Below the pieces are notes generated by a model, which had not been told where the DNA came from, did no database searches, and was given only the letters and a program-made list of their open reading frames with translations. Below are positions 8,341-15,495 of a stretch of DNA of 64,000 nucleotides, piece after piece. Source of the stretch: Actinomycetota bacterium (GTDB lineage Bacteria > Actinomycetota > Coriobacteriia > Anaerosomatales > Anaerosomataceae). A program made the translations under genes and the position numbers. The stretch spans positions 19,830 through 83,829 of the forward strand of contig SBEH01000004.1 in assembly GCA_009668945.1 (NCBI GenBank). Direction: 5' to 3'. Numbering within the stretch: position 1 is the first letter of the stretch; every line of letters starts with the position of its first letter.

Positions 8341-9735
8341 GTGAGCGGTTCAAGTACCCGGATTCGACAGGTGCTGGCGGGCGTGTTGACGCTGATGATC
8401 GTGGCGCTCCCGGCGCAGGCGTTCGCCATAGCGGCCGACCCGGCTGCCAATGGGTCCTTCGAAGTGCAGGTAGAGCGCGACGGTGTCTGGGTCGATGCCG
8501 GTTCTCTGGCATTTGGCATGCAGTACACCACCGGCACGCTCGATCTGCCCGCCGCATGTGACAGCGTTCGCCTCCTGCCGAAGGGCGGCACGGCGGCGCA
8601 CCTCGACAGCGTCGCGCTCGGCGGGAGCGCGCCAGTGGCTGTCGAGGGATCGACGGATCCGCTGGCAGTAGCCAAGCTGAAGGCTGCCGACAACGACGTC
8701 ACGGGCGTGTCCGGCGCGATCGTCATCACGTTCCCGTGTGCCGCCAAGCGGCTTGAGATCAACGCCCGCATCCAGGGCGACCTCACGTACGCGTATCCGT
8801 TCGAGTACCCCGTCGAGAACACGTTCTCGCCGGTCACCGCGGACTCGGCGTTCTACGCCTATGACACGGGTGCAGGTCCGCAGGCGATCGATACGGCGTC
8901 GGCCCCGTTCGTCTCGGCGTTCACCACACCGGGGACGGGGCATCCGGCCGGCTATACGTACGTCTGGGTCGCTGATGACGACGAGAACCTCCTCGTCACC
9001 GTCGACTTCACCCCGGACAACACGATGGACGACAACGAGGACTACGCCATCGTCCATGTGAACACCCCGTCGGGTGTGAGGGACTTGAAGATCACGGCTG
9101 GCGGCAGCCCCTGGGGCAGCGTCGAGTTCGCGTACACGGACAAGGTGACTTACCAGCACAAGGTCTACTCGTTCGTGATCCCGTGGTCCGAGATCGGCGG
9201 GAAGGCCGATGACGTCCACCTGGCGTTCACGACGTACGGCACGGCCGCGATCATGATAGGCAAGCCCGTATTCCGCTTCTACAACGCGAAGGCCGCTACG
9301 CACTTCTACACCGCGTCGGCCGCGGAGCGCGACACGGTGATCGCGACATGGCCCGACGTATTCACCTACGAAGGCATCGCGTTCAGCGCACTCGGCGATG
9401 CCCCATTCCCTCCGGCCGAGCCGTACCGTGCCTCGCTGTATCGCTTCTTCAACATGCGGAACGGCAGCCATTTCTACACCATCTCAGCCGAGGAAAAGGC
9501 GAGCATCGAAGCGAAGTACCCGCTCGTCTACCGGTACGAAGGTGTGGCATTCGATGTCGTCCGCCCGAACACCGAGTATTCATTGACGCCGGTCTACCGC
9601 TTCTACAACGTGAAGAACGGCGCGCACTTCTACACCGCATCGGATGTGGAACGAGCGTCGGTGATGCTCCTGTATCCCGACACGTACCGGTTCGAGGGCA
9701 TAGGGTTCGAGGTCTTCGGAGGTGCTGCGAACTAG
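8341..9735 (+). CDS. secreted protein with three C-terminal RFYN/HFYT (DUF5648-type) repeats
   Basis: This encodes 464 residues from GTG 8341, which follows a strong GGAGGAGG site at 8327-8334; an open frame extends upstream but has no better start. Residues about 8-28 form a signal peptide (LAGVLTLMIVALPAQAFA). Residues 30-300 are a beta-rich region of unknown family with many Asp, Thr and Tyr. The C-terminal 160 residues hold three repeats of about 43-48 residues, each with a RF(Y/F)N motif, then HFYT, an Ala/Glu-rich helix, a Tyr-Pro pair and YEG(I/V)(A/G)F. Such repeats are annotated as DUF5648 and have no known function. Two paralogues lie at 44365-45586. It probably acts at the cell surface or outside. 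Confidence 0.85.
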   Translation: MSGSSTRIRQVLAGVLTLMIVALPAQAFAIAADPAANGSFEVQVERDGVWVDAGSLAFGMQYTTGTLDLPAACDSVRLLPKGGTAAHLDSVALGGSAPVAVEGSTDPLAVAKLKAADNDVTGVSGAIVITFPCAAKRLEINARIQGDLTYAYPFEYPVENTFSPVTADSAFYAYDTGAGPQAIDTASAPFVSAFTTPGTGHPAGYTYVWVADDDENLLVTVDFTPDNTMDDNEDYAIVHVNTPSGVRDLKITAGGSPWGSVEFAYTDKVTYQHKVYSFVIPWSEIGGKADDVHLAFTTYGTAAIMIGKPVFRFYNAKAATHFYTASAAERDTVIATWPDVFTYEGIAFSALGDAPFPPAEPYRASLYRFFNMRNGSHFYTISAEEKASIEAKYPLVYRYEGVAFDVVRPNTEYSLTPVYRFYNVKNGAHFYTASDVERASVMLLYPDTYRFEGIGFEVFGGAAN

Positions 9736-9957
9736 GCAGGGAGCTCGGCGGGTTCAAGCGCAGCGCCGTCCGCCCGGGCGGCGCTGCTGCGCCTGACCGT
9801 TCATCGGAAAGACGTCCTGCGAGTGTGATGGCTGCACACATAGCGGGAAGCAAATACTCGGAGGGTTCGTCGAGGAATCGACGAGCGGGAGACAGAGATC
9901 CATCGGCGCAAGTTCGGTCACCGACTGCTGATGGGGAGTCAATGGTGAGACCGGCCT

Positions 9958-9990
9958 CCCGGTTGGAAACTCAACAGAAGCCCAACCGGG
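9958..9990 (+). terminator. probable terminator hairpin after the secreted repeat protein
   Basis: A 9-bp perfect stem (CCCGGTTGG with CCAACCGGG) encloses a 15-base loop and is followed by CCTTTCCTTG, a weak T-rich tract on the plus strand. It lies about 220 bases after the stop codon at 9735. Confidence 0.5.
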
Positions 9991-10003
9991 CCTTTCCTTG
10001 TCT

Positions 10004-10021
10004 GGGGCCCCTTCGGGCCCC
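10004..10021. terminator. GGGGCCC hairpin between convergent genes
   Basis: A 7-bp perfect stem (GGGGCCC and GGGCCCC) with a CTTC loop ends three bases before the stop codon of the minus-strand cNMP-binding gene. It is symmetric, so it could stop transcription from either side, although neither side has a clear T-tract. Confidence 0.45.
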
Positions 10022-10023
10022 TT

Positions 10024-10368
10024 CTACATGTGCTCGAGGCCGAGTTCGCGAATCCGGCGCGCCATCTCCGCCAGCATCTCCTGGACGTCGGGCTCGTCCA
10101 TCGCCGCGAGGAAGCTGCCACGGTCTACTGCCTCGAGTTCGACGTCCGTTGCGGCGGTGGCGGTGGCCGAGCGGGGCCCCGGATCGAAGATCGCCATCTC
10201 CCCGAAGAAGCTGCCGGGACCGAGCTCGGCGAGCACGCGTTCGCCGTGCGAGTCCGTGCGCACGATGCGCACGGATCCGGTGCGGATCAGGTAGAGATCG
10301 GCTGCGCCGTCCCCCTGGCGGAAGATGACCGCGCCGGATTCGAACCGGACCGGGATCCCGCTTAGCAT
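10024..10368 (-). CDS. stand-alone cyclic nucleotide-binding domain protein
   Basis: This encodes 114 residues from ATG 10368, which has a GAGGAGG site 6 bases upstream; the longer frame to 10422 is Cys/Arg-rich and unlike a real N-terminus. The whole product is one CAP_ED/cNMP-binding beta-roll: GAVIFRQGDGAADLYLI, then LGPGSFFGEMAIFDPGPRSATATA, the phosphate-binding cassette with FGEMA and the RSATA arginine. There is no DNA-binding or enzymatic domain, so it may be a regulatory subunit or ligand sensor acting on another protein. The ligand (cAMP or other) is not determined. It is convergent with the upstream secreted-protein gene. Confidence 0.85.
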   Translation of the reverse strand: MLSGIPVRFESGAVIFRQGDGAADLYLIRTGSVRIVRTDSHGERVLAELGPGSFFGEMAIFDPGPRSATATAATDVELEAVDRGSFLAAMDEPDVQEMLAEMARRIRELGLEHM

Positions 10369-10523
10369 CGTTGGCCTCCTCGTGGCACAGCGACAGTGCG
10401 TACATACACACGGGATACCCAAGCGGGGCCTCGGTCAGCGCATCGGGACGGTGGACCGCGGGTGCAAGTCGGTTCGCATACCGCGTTCTGCTACCGTAGT
10501 AGGCAGGGACTTCCGTCGAGCAT

Positions 10524-10594
10524 CGCGAGGACTTCGAGCAGTACGTGATGGACGTCCCGCCGGAGGTGCTTGCGGCAGGGCCTGAGGTGAGGTG
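10524..10594 (+). pseudogene. possible gene remnant ending before the 71-residue protein
   Basis: A frame bounded on the left by tandem TAG stops near 10499 reads EHREDFEQYVMDVPPEVLAA and ends at 10592-10594. The composition looks protein-like, but there is no start codon with a ribosome-binding site except a GTG-ATG pair giving under 20 residues. It may be the 3' end of a decayed gene, or chance. Confidence 0.2.
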
Positions 10595-10599
10595 ATCGC

Positions 10600-10815
10600 A
10601 TGGCCGGGACCGAGTACGCCCACGAGCTGGGACGGATGCTCGATGCGTCCACCGATCCGGGGGAGCGAATCACGCTCTGCCGGCTGCTGTCCGCCACGAA
10701 TTCACCTGATGCGCAGGGCTACCTGCTCGACGCGCTGGCAGAGGAGTCGGACGAGGGCGTCATCGCCGCCATAAAGGCGGCACTCGCATCCCTCGAGCTG
10801 CCGCCCTGGGGCTGA
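10600..10815 (+). CDS. small helical protein of unknown function
   Basis: This encodes 71 residues from ATG 10600, preceded by GAGGTGAGGTGA. The product is Ala/Leu/Glu-rich and looks wholly alpha-helical, with the flavour of one or two HEAT-type repeats (LCRLLSATNSPDAQGYLLDAL then SDEGVIAAIKAALASL). No family is recognised. It stands alone, convergent with the slipin gene. Confidence 0.55.
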   Translation: MAGTEYAHELGRMLDASTDPGERITLCRLLSATNSPDAQGYLLDALAEESDEGVIAAIKAALASLELPPWG

Positions 10816-10906
10816 GCCGCCCCTGCCCATGACCGACACGGTGGTCTACTGCGTCGACATGAAGACCGGCCTAGCTCTGACCGGGTCCCTCGCCGAGGAC
10901 TAGATG

Positions 10907-11683
10907 CTACCCCTCGGCCTTCTCCTTGAACTTGCCTGCGATGCTCTCCGCCAGGGTCACGAACTCGCTCGGCATCATCACGATGGTGGTCGTGTTCTGC
11001 TCGGCGCCTACCTCGGTGATCATCTGCATGCGACGGAGCTCGAGTGACAGCGGATCGGCGGCCATGAGCTTCGACGCGTCGGCCAGCTTCTTCGAGGCCT
11101 CGTACTCGGCATCGGCCTTGATGAGCCGGGCGCGCTTCTCGCGAACCGCCTGCGCCTCCTGAGCCATGGCTCGCTGCATCCCCTCGGGCAGCTCCACGTC
11201 CTTCATCTCCACCATCTCGACCTTGATGCCCCAAGGGTCGGTGGCCTTGTCCACGACCTGCTGGAGGATCTCCGAGATCTTGTCGCGCTCTTTCAGGATC
11301 TCGTCGAGGTTGTGCTGCCCGATGATGTTGCGGAGGGACGTGAGCGCGATCTGATACGTGGCAGCGTAGTAGTTGGCGACCGCCGTCACCGAGAGTACAG
11401 GGTCCATGATCTTGAACCACAGCACCGCGTTGACCTTGATCGTGACGGAGTCCTTCGTGATGGTCTCCTGGCGCTCGACGTCCACGGTGTTGGTGCGGAG
11501 GTCCACCCTGCGCTGCGTTTCGATGCCGAGCGGAATGAGCCAGTAGAGGCCCGGTCCCTTGAGGCCCTTCAGGCGCCCGAGCCGGAATACGACCGCGCGC
11601 TCGTACTCCTTCGCGATGCGCAGTCCGGAGAGCAGGATGGCGATGACGGTGACGATGATCGGGAACCAGACTTGCCAGAACAC
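10907..11683 (-). CDS. slipin / stomatin-like SPFH (band 7) membrane protein
   Basis: This encodes 258 residues from GTG 11683, which follows AGAGAGGAGCG; the longer open frame to 12139 overlaps the next gene and is spurious. One N-terminal membrane segment (WFPIIVTVIAILLSGL) is followed by an SPFH domain with EYERAVVFRLGRLKGLKGPG and the VDLRTNTVDV stretch, then a charged coiled coil (MAQEAQAVREKRARL) typical of slipins. Such proteins oligomerise in the membrane and organise microdomains. An NfeD partner, often adjacent, is not seen here. The GTG lies about 55 bases beyond the stop of the upstream DUF2510 gene on the same strand. Confidence 0.92.
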   Translation of the reverse strand: MFWQVWFPIIVTVIAILLSGLRIAKEYERAVVFRLGRLKGLKGPGLYWLIPLGIETQRRVDLRTNTVDVERQETITKDSVTIKVNAVLWFKIMDPVLSVTAVANYYAATYQIALTSLRNIIGQHNLDEILKERDKISEILQQVVDKATDPWGIKVEMVEMKDVELPEGMQRAMAQEAQAVREKRARLIKADAEYEASKKLADASKLMAADPLSLELRRMQMITEVGAEQNTTTIVMMPSEFVTLAESIAGKFKEKAEG

Positions 11684-11739
11684 AGTCGCTCCTCTCTGGT
11701 GCGCCTTGGAGGCGCACGTCCGATGATGCGGGGCGCAGC

Positions 11740-12255
11740 CTACGATGCGCCCTGGGGGTCCACGGCGGTCTGTCCCGCGTCCGCGACGTTCGCGGTCCAC
11801 TGTGCGCCATCCCAGTACCGTTGCTCGTGACGAGCTGCGGGATCGGGGTACCAGCCGGCCGCGACCGCGCCGGGTGAGGCTGCCTCGGGGTTGGAAGCAA
11901 CGGCGCCCGCGACCGGCGTTCCGCCCAGACGCGCCTCGAGCTCCCTGACCTTCTTCATGAGTGCCGCCTTGACGGCGAAGCCGTACGCTCCCTCGCTCGG
12001 ATCCATTTCGCCACCGTACACACCGGGCATCAGCGCCATTCCTGCCATCCAGGACTCGATATGCGCTGTACCATCGGCAGCCGCCTCCACCTTCATGAAC
12101 TGCGGTGCCGCGAGCGCCCCCACGCCCTTGCGCCAGCACATCTCGCCTCGCTCGTCCTTGTAAACGAATCCGGCGCTCTGCAAGTACTCCGAGGCTATGC
12201 GCATGATCTCGTCCGCAGAGCGTCCCGTGGCCAAGTTCTTCACGTACCTGGACAT
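11740..12255 (-). CDS. DUF2510-tailed protein of unknown function
   Basis: This encodes 171 residues from ATG 12255, preceded by GGGGAGGAC. Residues 1-110 are an unrecognised soluble domain that includes ATGRSADEIMRIASEYLQSA and CWRKG. A helical linker (AALMKKVRELEARLGG) and an Ala-rich stretch lead to a C-terminal DUF2510 motif (GWYPDPAARHEQRYWDG). DUF2510 is found almost only in Actinobacteria and usually ends membrane or secreted proteins; its role is unknown. It lies between the PEBP lipoprotein gene and the slipin gene on the same strand. Confidence 0.8.
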   Translation of the reverse strand: MSRYVKNLATGRSADEIMRIASEYLQSAGFVYKDERGEMCWRKGVGALAAPQFMKVEAAADGTAHIESWMAGMALMPGVYGGEMDPSEGAYGFAVKAALMKKVRELEARLGGTPVAGAVASNPEAASPGAVAAGWYPDPAARHEQRYWDGAQWTANVADAGQTAVDPQGAS

Positions 12256-12308
12256 CTGTCCTCCCCCTGTAGCCGACCCTGGTAGTGGATACCCGAATGA
12301 GATGCGCC

Positions 12309-12923
12309 CTACCTGCCGAACATCCCGCTCATCGATGCCGAAGCGATCACGTGTCCCTCGATGGCCGAGGCGATATCGTCCGCCGTCGGCTGCTCGGGCA
12401 TGTCGATGTTGGCGGTGTCGAGGGCGTACAGCGTGATCACGTACTCGTGGTCTCCGCTGCCGGGAGGCGGAGCCGGTCCGCCGTAGCCCTTGCCGCCGAA
12501 GGTGTTCACCAGCTCGGCGGAACCGGAAGGCATGCTGCCGGAGGTGCCTGCGGCAAGCGCGGTCGCGTTCGCCGGGATCCCGATGACCGCCCAGTGCACC
12601 CACTCATCGGCGATCGGGTGCATATCGATCATAGTCAGGGCGAACGTCTCCGTATCGGCTGGTGCGCCGCTCCATTCGAGCGGAGGTGATTCGTTGCGTC
12701 CTCCGTCGACTGTGTCGAGGCAGTACTCGACGGGGATCGCACCGCCGTCGTCGAATGCCGACGAAGACACGGCGAACGCCGCGGTATCGCCCGCGGGCGC
12801 CGCGGTTTCGCCGGCGTTCTCGCGGTCACCTGTCGAGGTCGGCGCTGCGGAACACGCCTGCGCAAGGAGTGTCGGTCCAAGAATGATGGCTGCCATCACG
12901 CGGAGCCTGAACGCCGAGTTCAT
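12309..12923 (-). CDS. YbhB/YbcL-family PEBP protein, secreted
   Basis: This encodes 204 residues from ATG 12923, with GGGAGACGACG upstream. A hydrophobic N-terminus (FRLRVMAAIILGPTLLAQAC) suggests a signal peptide, and the cysteine could be lipidated, although AQAC is an imperfect lipobox. The remainder is a phosphatidylethanolamine-binding-protein fold of the bacterial YbhB type: IPVEYCLDT, SPPLEWSGAP, DEWVHWAVIGIP, GKGYGGPAPPPGSGDHEYV with the conserved GPxPPxGxxH anion-binding loop. Substrate is unknown; bacterial members are often described as Raf-kinase-inhibitor-like. Confidence 0.92.
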   Translation of the reverse strand: MNSAFRLRVMAAIILGPTLLAQACSAAPTSTGDRENAGETAAPAGDTAAFAVSSSAFDDGGAIPVEYCLDTVDGGRNESPPLEWSGAPADTETFALTMIDMHPIADEWVHWAVIGIPANATALAAGTSGSMPSGSAELVNTFGGKGYGGPAPPPGSGDHEYVITLYALDTANIDMPEQPTADDIASAIEGHVIASASMSGMFGR

Positions 12924-13088
12924 CGTCGTCTCCCGTCGGTTGCGAACCGCTTGGTCATGCCACTGTTGGTGTACCCAGCGGGGAGCGCCGCCAGTCCGTT
13001 CGGGTCCAGCTTGGCCGGGGATTCGCGCTGTCGCAACGCGGGTACGCACACATGCAGGGGATGTGCGCGTCGACGGAGGGAGAGGATC

Positions 13089-13373
13089 ATGGCCACGTTC
13101 GTCATGCTGACAAGGCTGACCGATCAGGGGGCCCGCACGGTCAAGGAGAGTCCGGGACACATTCTGGAAGTGAACGAGCAGCTCGCGGCGATGGGCGTGA
13201 AGGTCGTTCAGCAGTACGCCGTCTTGGGCCGCTACGACTTCGTGAACGTCGTGGACGCGCCCTCTGTCGACGCTGTGATGAAGGCCTCGCTGGAACTAGG
13301 CGCGCGGGGCTCGATCAGGATCGAGACTCTGCCGGCCACGCCTGTCGCTGACCTGATAGGCATGCTGAAGTAG
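13089..13373 (+). CDS. GYD domain protein
   Basis: This encodes 94 residues from ATG 13089, preceded by GGAGGGAGAGGATC. It is a single GYD domain (MLTRLTDQGARTVKESP, QYAVLGRYDFVNVVDAP), a ferredoxin-like alpha/beta fold of unknown function common in Actinobacteria and Archaea. It stands alone between the PEBP gene (divergent) and the ABC exporter (convergent). Confidence 0.88.
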   Translation: MATFVMLTRLTDQGARTVKESPGHILEVNEQLAAMGVKVVQQYAVLGRYDFVNVVDAPSVDAVMKASLELGARGSIRIETLPATPVADLIGMLK

Positions 13374-13425
13374 GCGCAACCCGCCGAGCGGCCGCGCTCC
13401 TCGAGCATCGTCGTTTGCGTCTGTG

Positions 13426-15495
13426 CTACACCGCCTCGTCGTACGCCTCCGCGAACTGGCTGTTGTAGAGCTCGGCGTAGAACCCGCCCTCGGCCATGAG
13501 CTCGACGTGCGTGCCCTGCTCGATGATCGCGCCCTCGTTCATCACCAAGATGAGGTCGGCGTCGCGGATCGTAGAGAGCCGGTGGGCGATCACGAAGCTC
13601 GTGCGGCCCTGCATCAGACGCGCCATCGCCTGCTGGATGAGCGTTTCGGTGCGGGTGTCGACCGAGCTCGTGGCCTCGTCGAGGATGAGCACGGGCGGGT
13701 CGGCGAGGAACGCGCGCGCGATGGTGAGCAGCTGGCGCTGACCGGCCGAGATGTTGGAGCTGTCGTCGTTGAGTTCGGTGTCGTAGCCCTCGGCAAGCGT
13801 GCGGACGAAGTGGTCCACGTGCGCCGCCTTCGCGGCCTCAATGATTGCCTCATCGGAGGCGCCTTCGCGTCCGTATGCGAGGTTCTCGCGGATCGTGCCC
13901 TTGAACAGCCACGTGTCCTGCAGCACCATGCCGAAGGTCCGACGCAGGTCGTCGCGGGTCATGTCACGCGTGTCCACACCGTCCACCAGGATTGCGCCGT
14001 CGGCGATCTCGTAGAAGCGCATGAGCAGGTTCACGAGCGTGGTCTTGCCCGCGCCCGTGGGGCCTACGATCGCGACCGTCTGCCCGGGCCTCGCCTCGAG
14101 GCTCAGCCCCTCGATGAGCCGCTTGTCGGCCGAGTAGCTGAACGTGACGTTCCGGAACTCCACGTGCCCTTCAGCAGCGGCAAGGCGGATCGGCGTTGCG
14201 GCCTCGGGCACTTCTTCGGGCGCGTCGAGAAGCTCGAAGACGCGCTCGGCCGAGGCTGCCGCCGACTGCAGGACGTTGGCGATCGACGCGGTCTGCACGA
14301 TCGGTTGCGTGAACTGCCGCGAGTACTGGATGAACGCCTGCACGTCGCCGAGCGAGAGCGTGCCGCTCGCGACCTTAAGGCCGCCGATCACGGCCACGCC
14401 GACGTAGTTGAGGTTGTTGAGGAAGCTCAAGGAGGGATGGATCGTCCCCGAGATGAACTGAGCGCGGAATGAGGCTTGATACAGGCGCTCGCTCTCGGCG
14501 TCGAAGACCTCCACGGCTTCGGCCTGGCGCCCGAAGACCTTCACGATGCTGTGGCCGGTGAACATCTCCTCAACGTGCCCGTTGAGCTTGCCGGTGGTCT
14601 CCCACTGCGCCGCGAACTGCTTCTGCGAGCGCCTGGCGATGAGCATCGTGACCACCACGGAGAGCGGGATCACGAGGAGCGAAATGCCGGCGAGAAGCGG
14701 GCTGATCCAGAACATCATGCCGAGCACGCCGACGATGGTGAGCACGGCGGTCACGATCTGCGTGGCCGACTGCTGGAGCGTCTGCGCGATGTTGTCGATG
14801 TCGTTCGTCACACGCGAGAGCGTGTCGCCGCGCGCGTTGTCGTCGAAGTACTTGAGCGGGAGGCGGGCGAGCTTCTCGTCCACTTCCTTGCGCAGGCCGT
14901 AGATCGTCTTCTGTGTGATGCCGGCCACGAGGTAGCCTTGGCCCCAGCTGAAGAGCGCCGAGAGCAGGTACACGCCTGCAAGCAGCAGCAGCCACTTCCC
15001 GATCTCGCCGAAGTCGACGCCCTCTCCGATGGTCACGTTCATCTTCGAGACCATATCGGCGAGCCGCTCGGTCTGGCCGGCGGCGGTCTCATCGCCTTGC
15101 GCTCGCTGCATCTCCGCCGCGCCGCGCAGCATCTCCGCGGCCTGCTCTTGCGTGGTTCCTTCAGGCAGCCGTTCGGCCATGGCCTTGCCCACCACGCCCT
15201 CGAAGAGCAGGTTGGTGGCCTTGCCGAGCAACCGGGGGCCGACGACGCTGCACGCGACGCTCACGATAGTGAGCACGACAACGACGGCGATCATCGCAGA
15301 GTGCGGCTTGAGGTAGCCCGCGAGGCGCTTGAGCGAGCCCTTGAAGTCCTTGCTCTTGGCGCCGCCGCCGCCCATCAGCCCGTGGCCGCCCGGGCCCATC
15401 ATCGGGCCGCCTCCACCGGGTCCGCGGCCGCCGCCGGGTCCTGGCCCGAAGCCGCGCTGCTGCGTGGCGGTCGCGGGAGACTTGTTCTCGCTCAT
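13426..15495 (-). CDS. ABC exporter subunit, canonical nucleotide-binding site
   Basis: This 689-residue protein has an N-terminal Gly/Pro-rich tail (residues about 13-45, with GPGGGRGPGGGGPMMG), a six-helix ABC exporter membrane domain (65-400), and a C-terminal ATPase with Walker A GPTGAGKTT, signature ISAGQRQLL and Walker B VLILDEATSSVD with the catalytic Glu. The ATG overlaps the stop codon of the partner gene in an ATGA arrangement, so translation is coupled. The pair forms a heterodimeric multidrug-type exporter. A longer start at 15549 would run into the partner gene. An extended extracytoplasmic loop between the first helices (residues about 105-165) is larger than usual. Confidence 0.94.
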   Translation of the reverse strand: MSENKSPATATQQRGFGPGPGGGRGPGGGGPMMGPGGHGLMGGGGAKSKDFKGSLKRLAGYLKPHSAMIAVVVVLTIVSVACSVVGPRLLGKATNLLFEGVVGKAMAERLPEGTTQEQAAEMLRGAAEMQRAQGDETAAGQTERLADMVSKMNVTIGEGVDFGEIGKWLLLLAGVYLLSALFSWGQGYLVAGITQKTIYGLRKEVDEKLARLPLKYFDDNARGDTLSRVTNDIDNIAQTLQQSATQIVTAVLTIVGVLGMMFWISPLLAGISLLVIPLSVVVTMLIARRSQKQFAAQWETTGKLNGHVEEMFTGHSIVKVFGRQAEAVEVFDAESERLYQASFRAQFISGTIHPSLSFLNNLNYVGVAVIGGLKVASGTLSLGDVQAFIQYSRQFTQPIVQTASIANVLQSAAASAERVFELLDAPEEVPEAATPIRLAAAEGHVEFRNVTFSYSADKRLIEGLSLEARPGQTVAIVGPTGAGKTTLVNLLMRFYEIADGAILVDGVDTRDMTRDDLRRTFGMVLQDTWLFKGTIRENLAYGREGASDEAIIEAAKAAHVDHFVRTLAEGYDTELNDDSSNISAGQRQLLTIARAFLADPPVLILDEATSSVDTRTETLIQQAMARLMQGRTSFVIAHRLSTIRDADLILVMNEGAIIEQGTHVELMAEGGFYAELYNSQFAEAYDEAV

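Larger units (their letters stand above)
9736..10023. other. intergenic stretch with several hairpins
   Basis: No credible gene is visible in these 288 bases. The stretch contains a 7-bp stem closed by a GGAA tetraloop (TCGTCGA, GGAA, TCGACGA near 9868-9885), a CCCGGTTGG/CCAACCGGG stem (9958-9990) and a GGGGCCC/GGGCCCC stem at its end. I compared it by eye with cyclic-di-GMP, ydaO, TPP and cobalamin riboswitch consensus elements and found no match. It may be a long 3' region of the secreted-protein transcript or a non-coding RNA. Confidence 0.4.

Noticed and set aside
9780..9960. Possible c-di-GMP, ydaO or cobalamin riboswitch
   Set aside because: None of the conserved loop sequences of these classes were found by eye, and the next plus-strand gene is not directly downstream.
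10829..10903. A 24-codon frame on the plus strand, MTDTVVYCVDMKTGLALTG and onward
   Set aside because: No ribosome-binding site, too short, and convergent with the slipin gene; it may be a remnant but there is no further support.
11684..12139. Upstream extension of the slipin frame
   Set aside because: It overlaps the DUF2510 gene, and GTG 11683 has a good ribosome-binding site.
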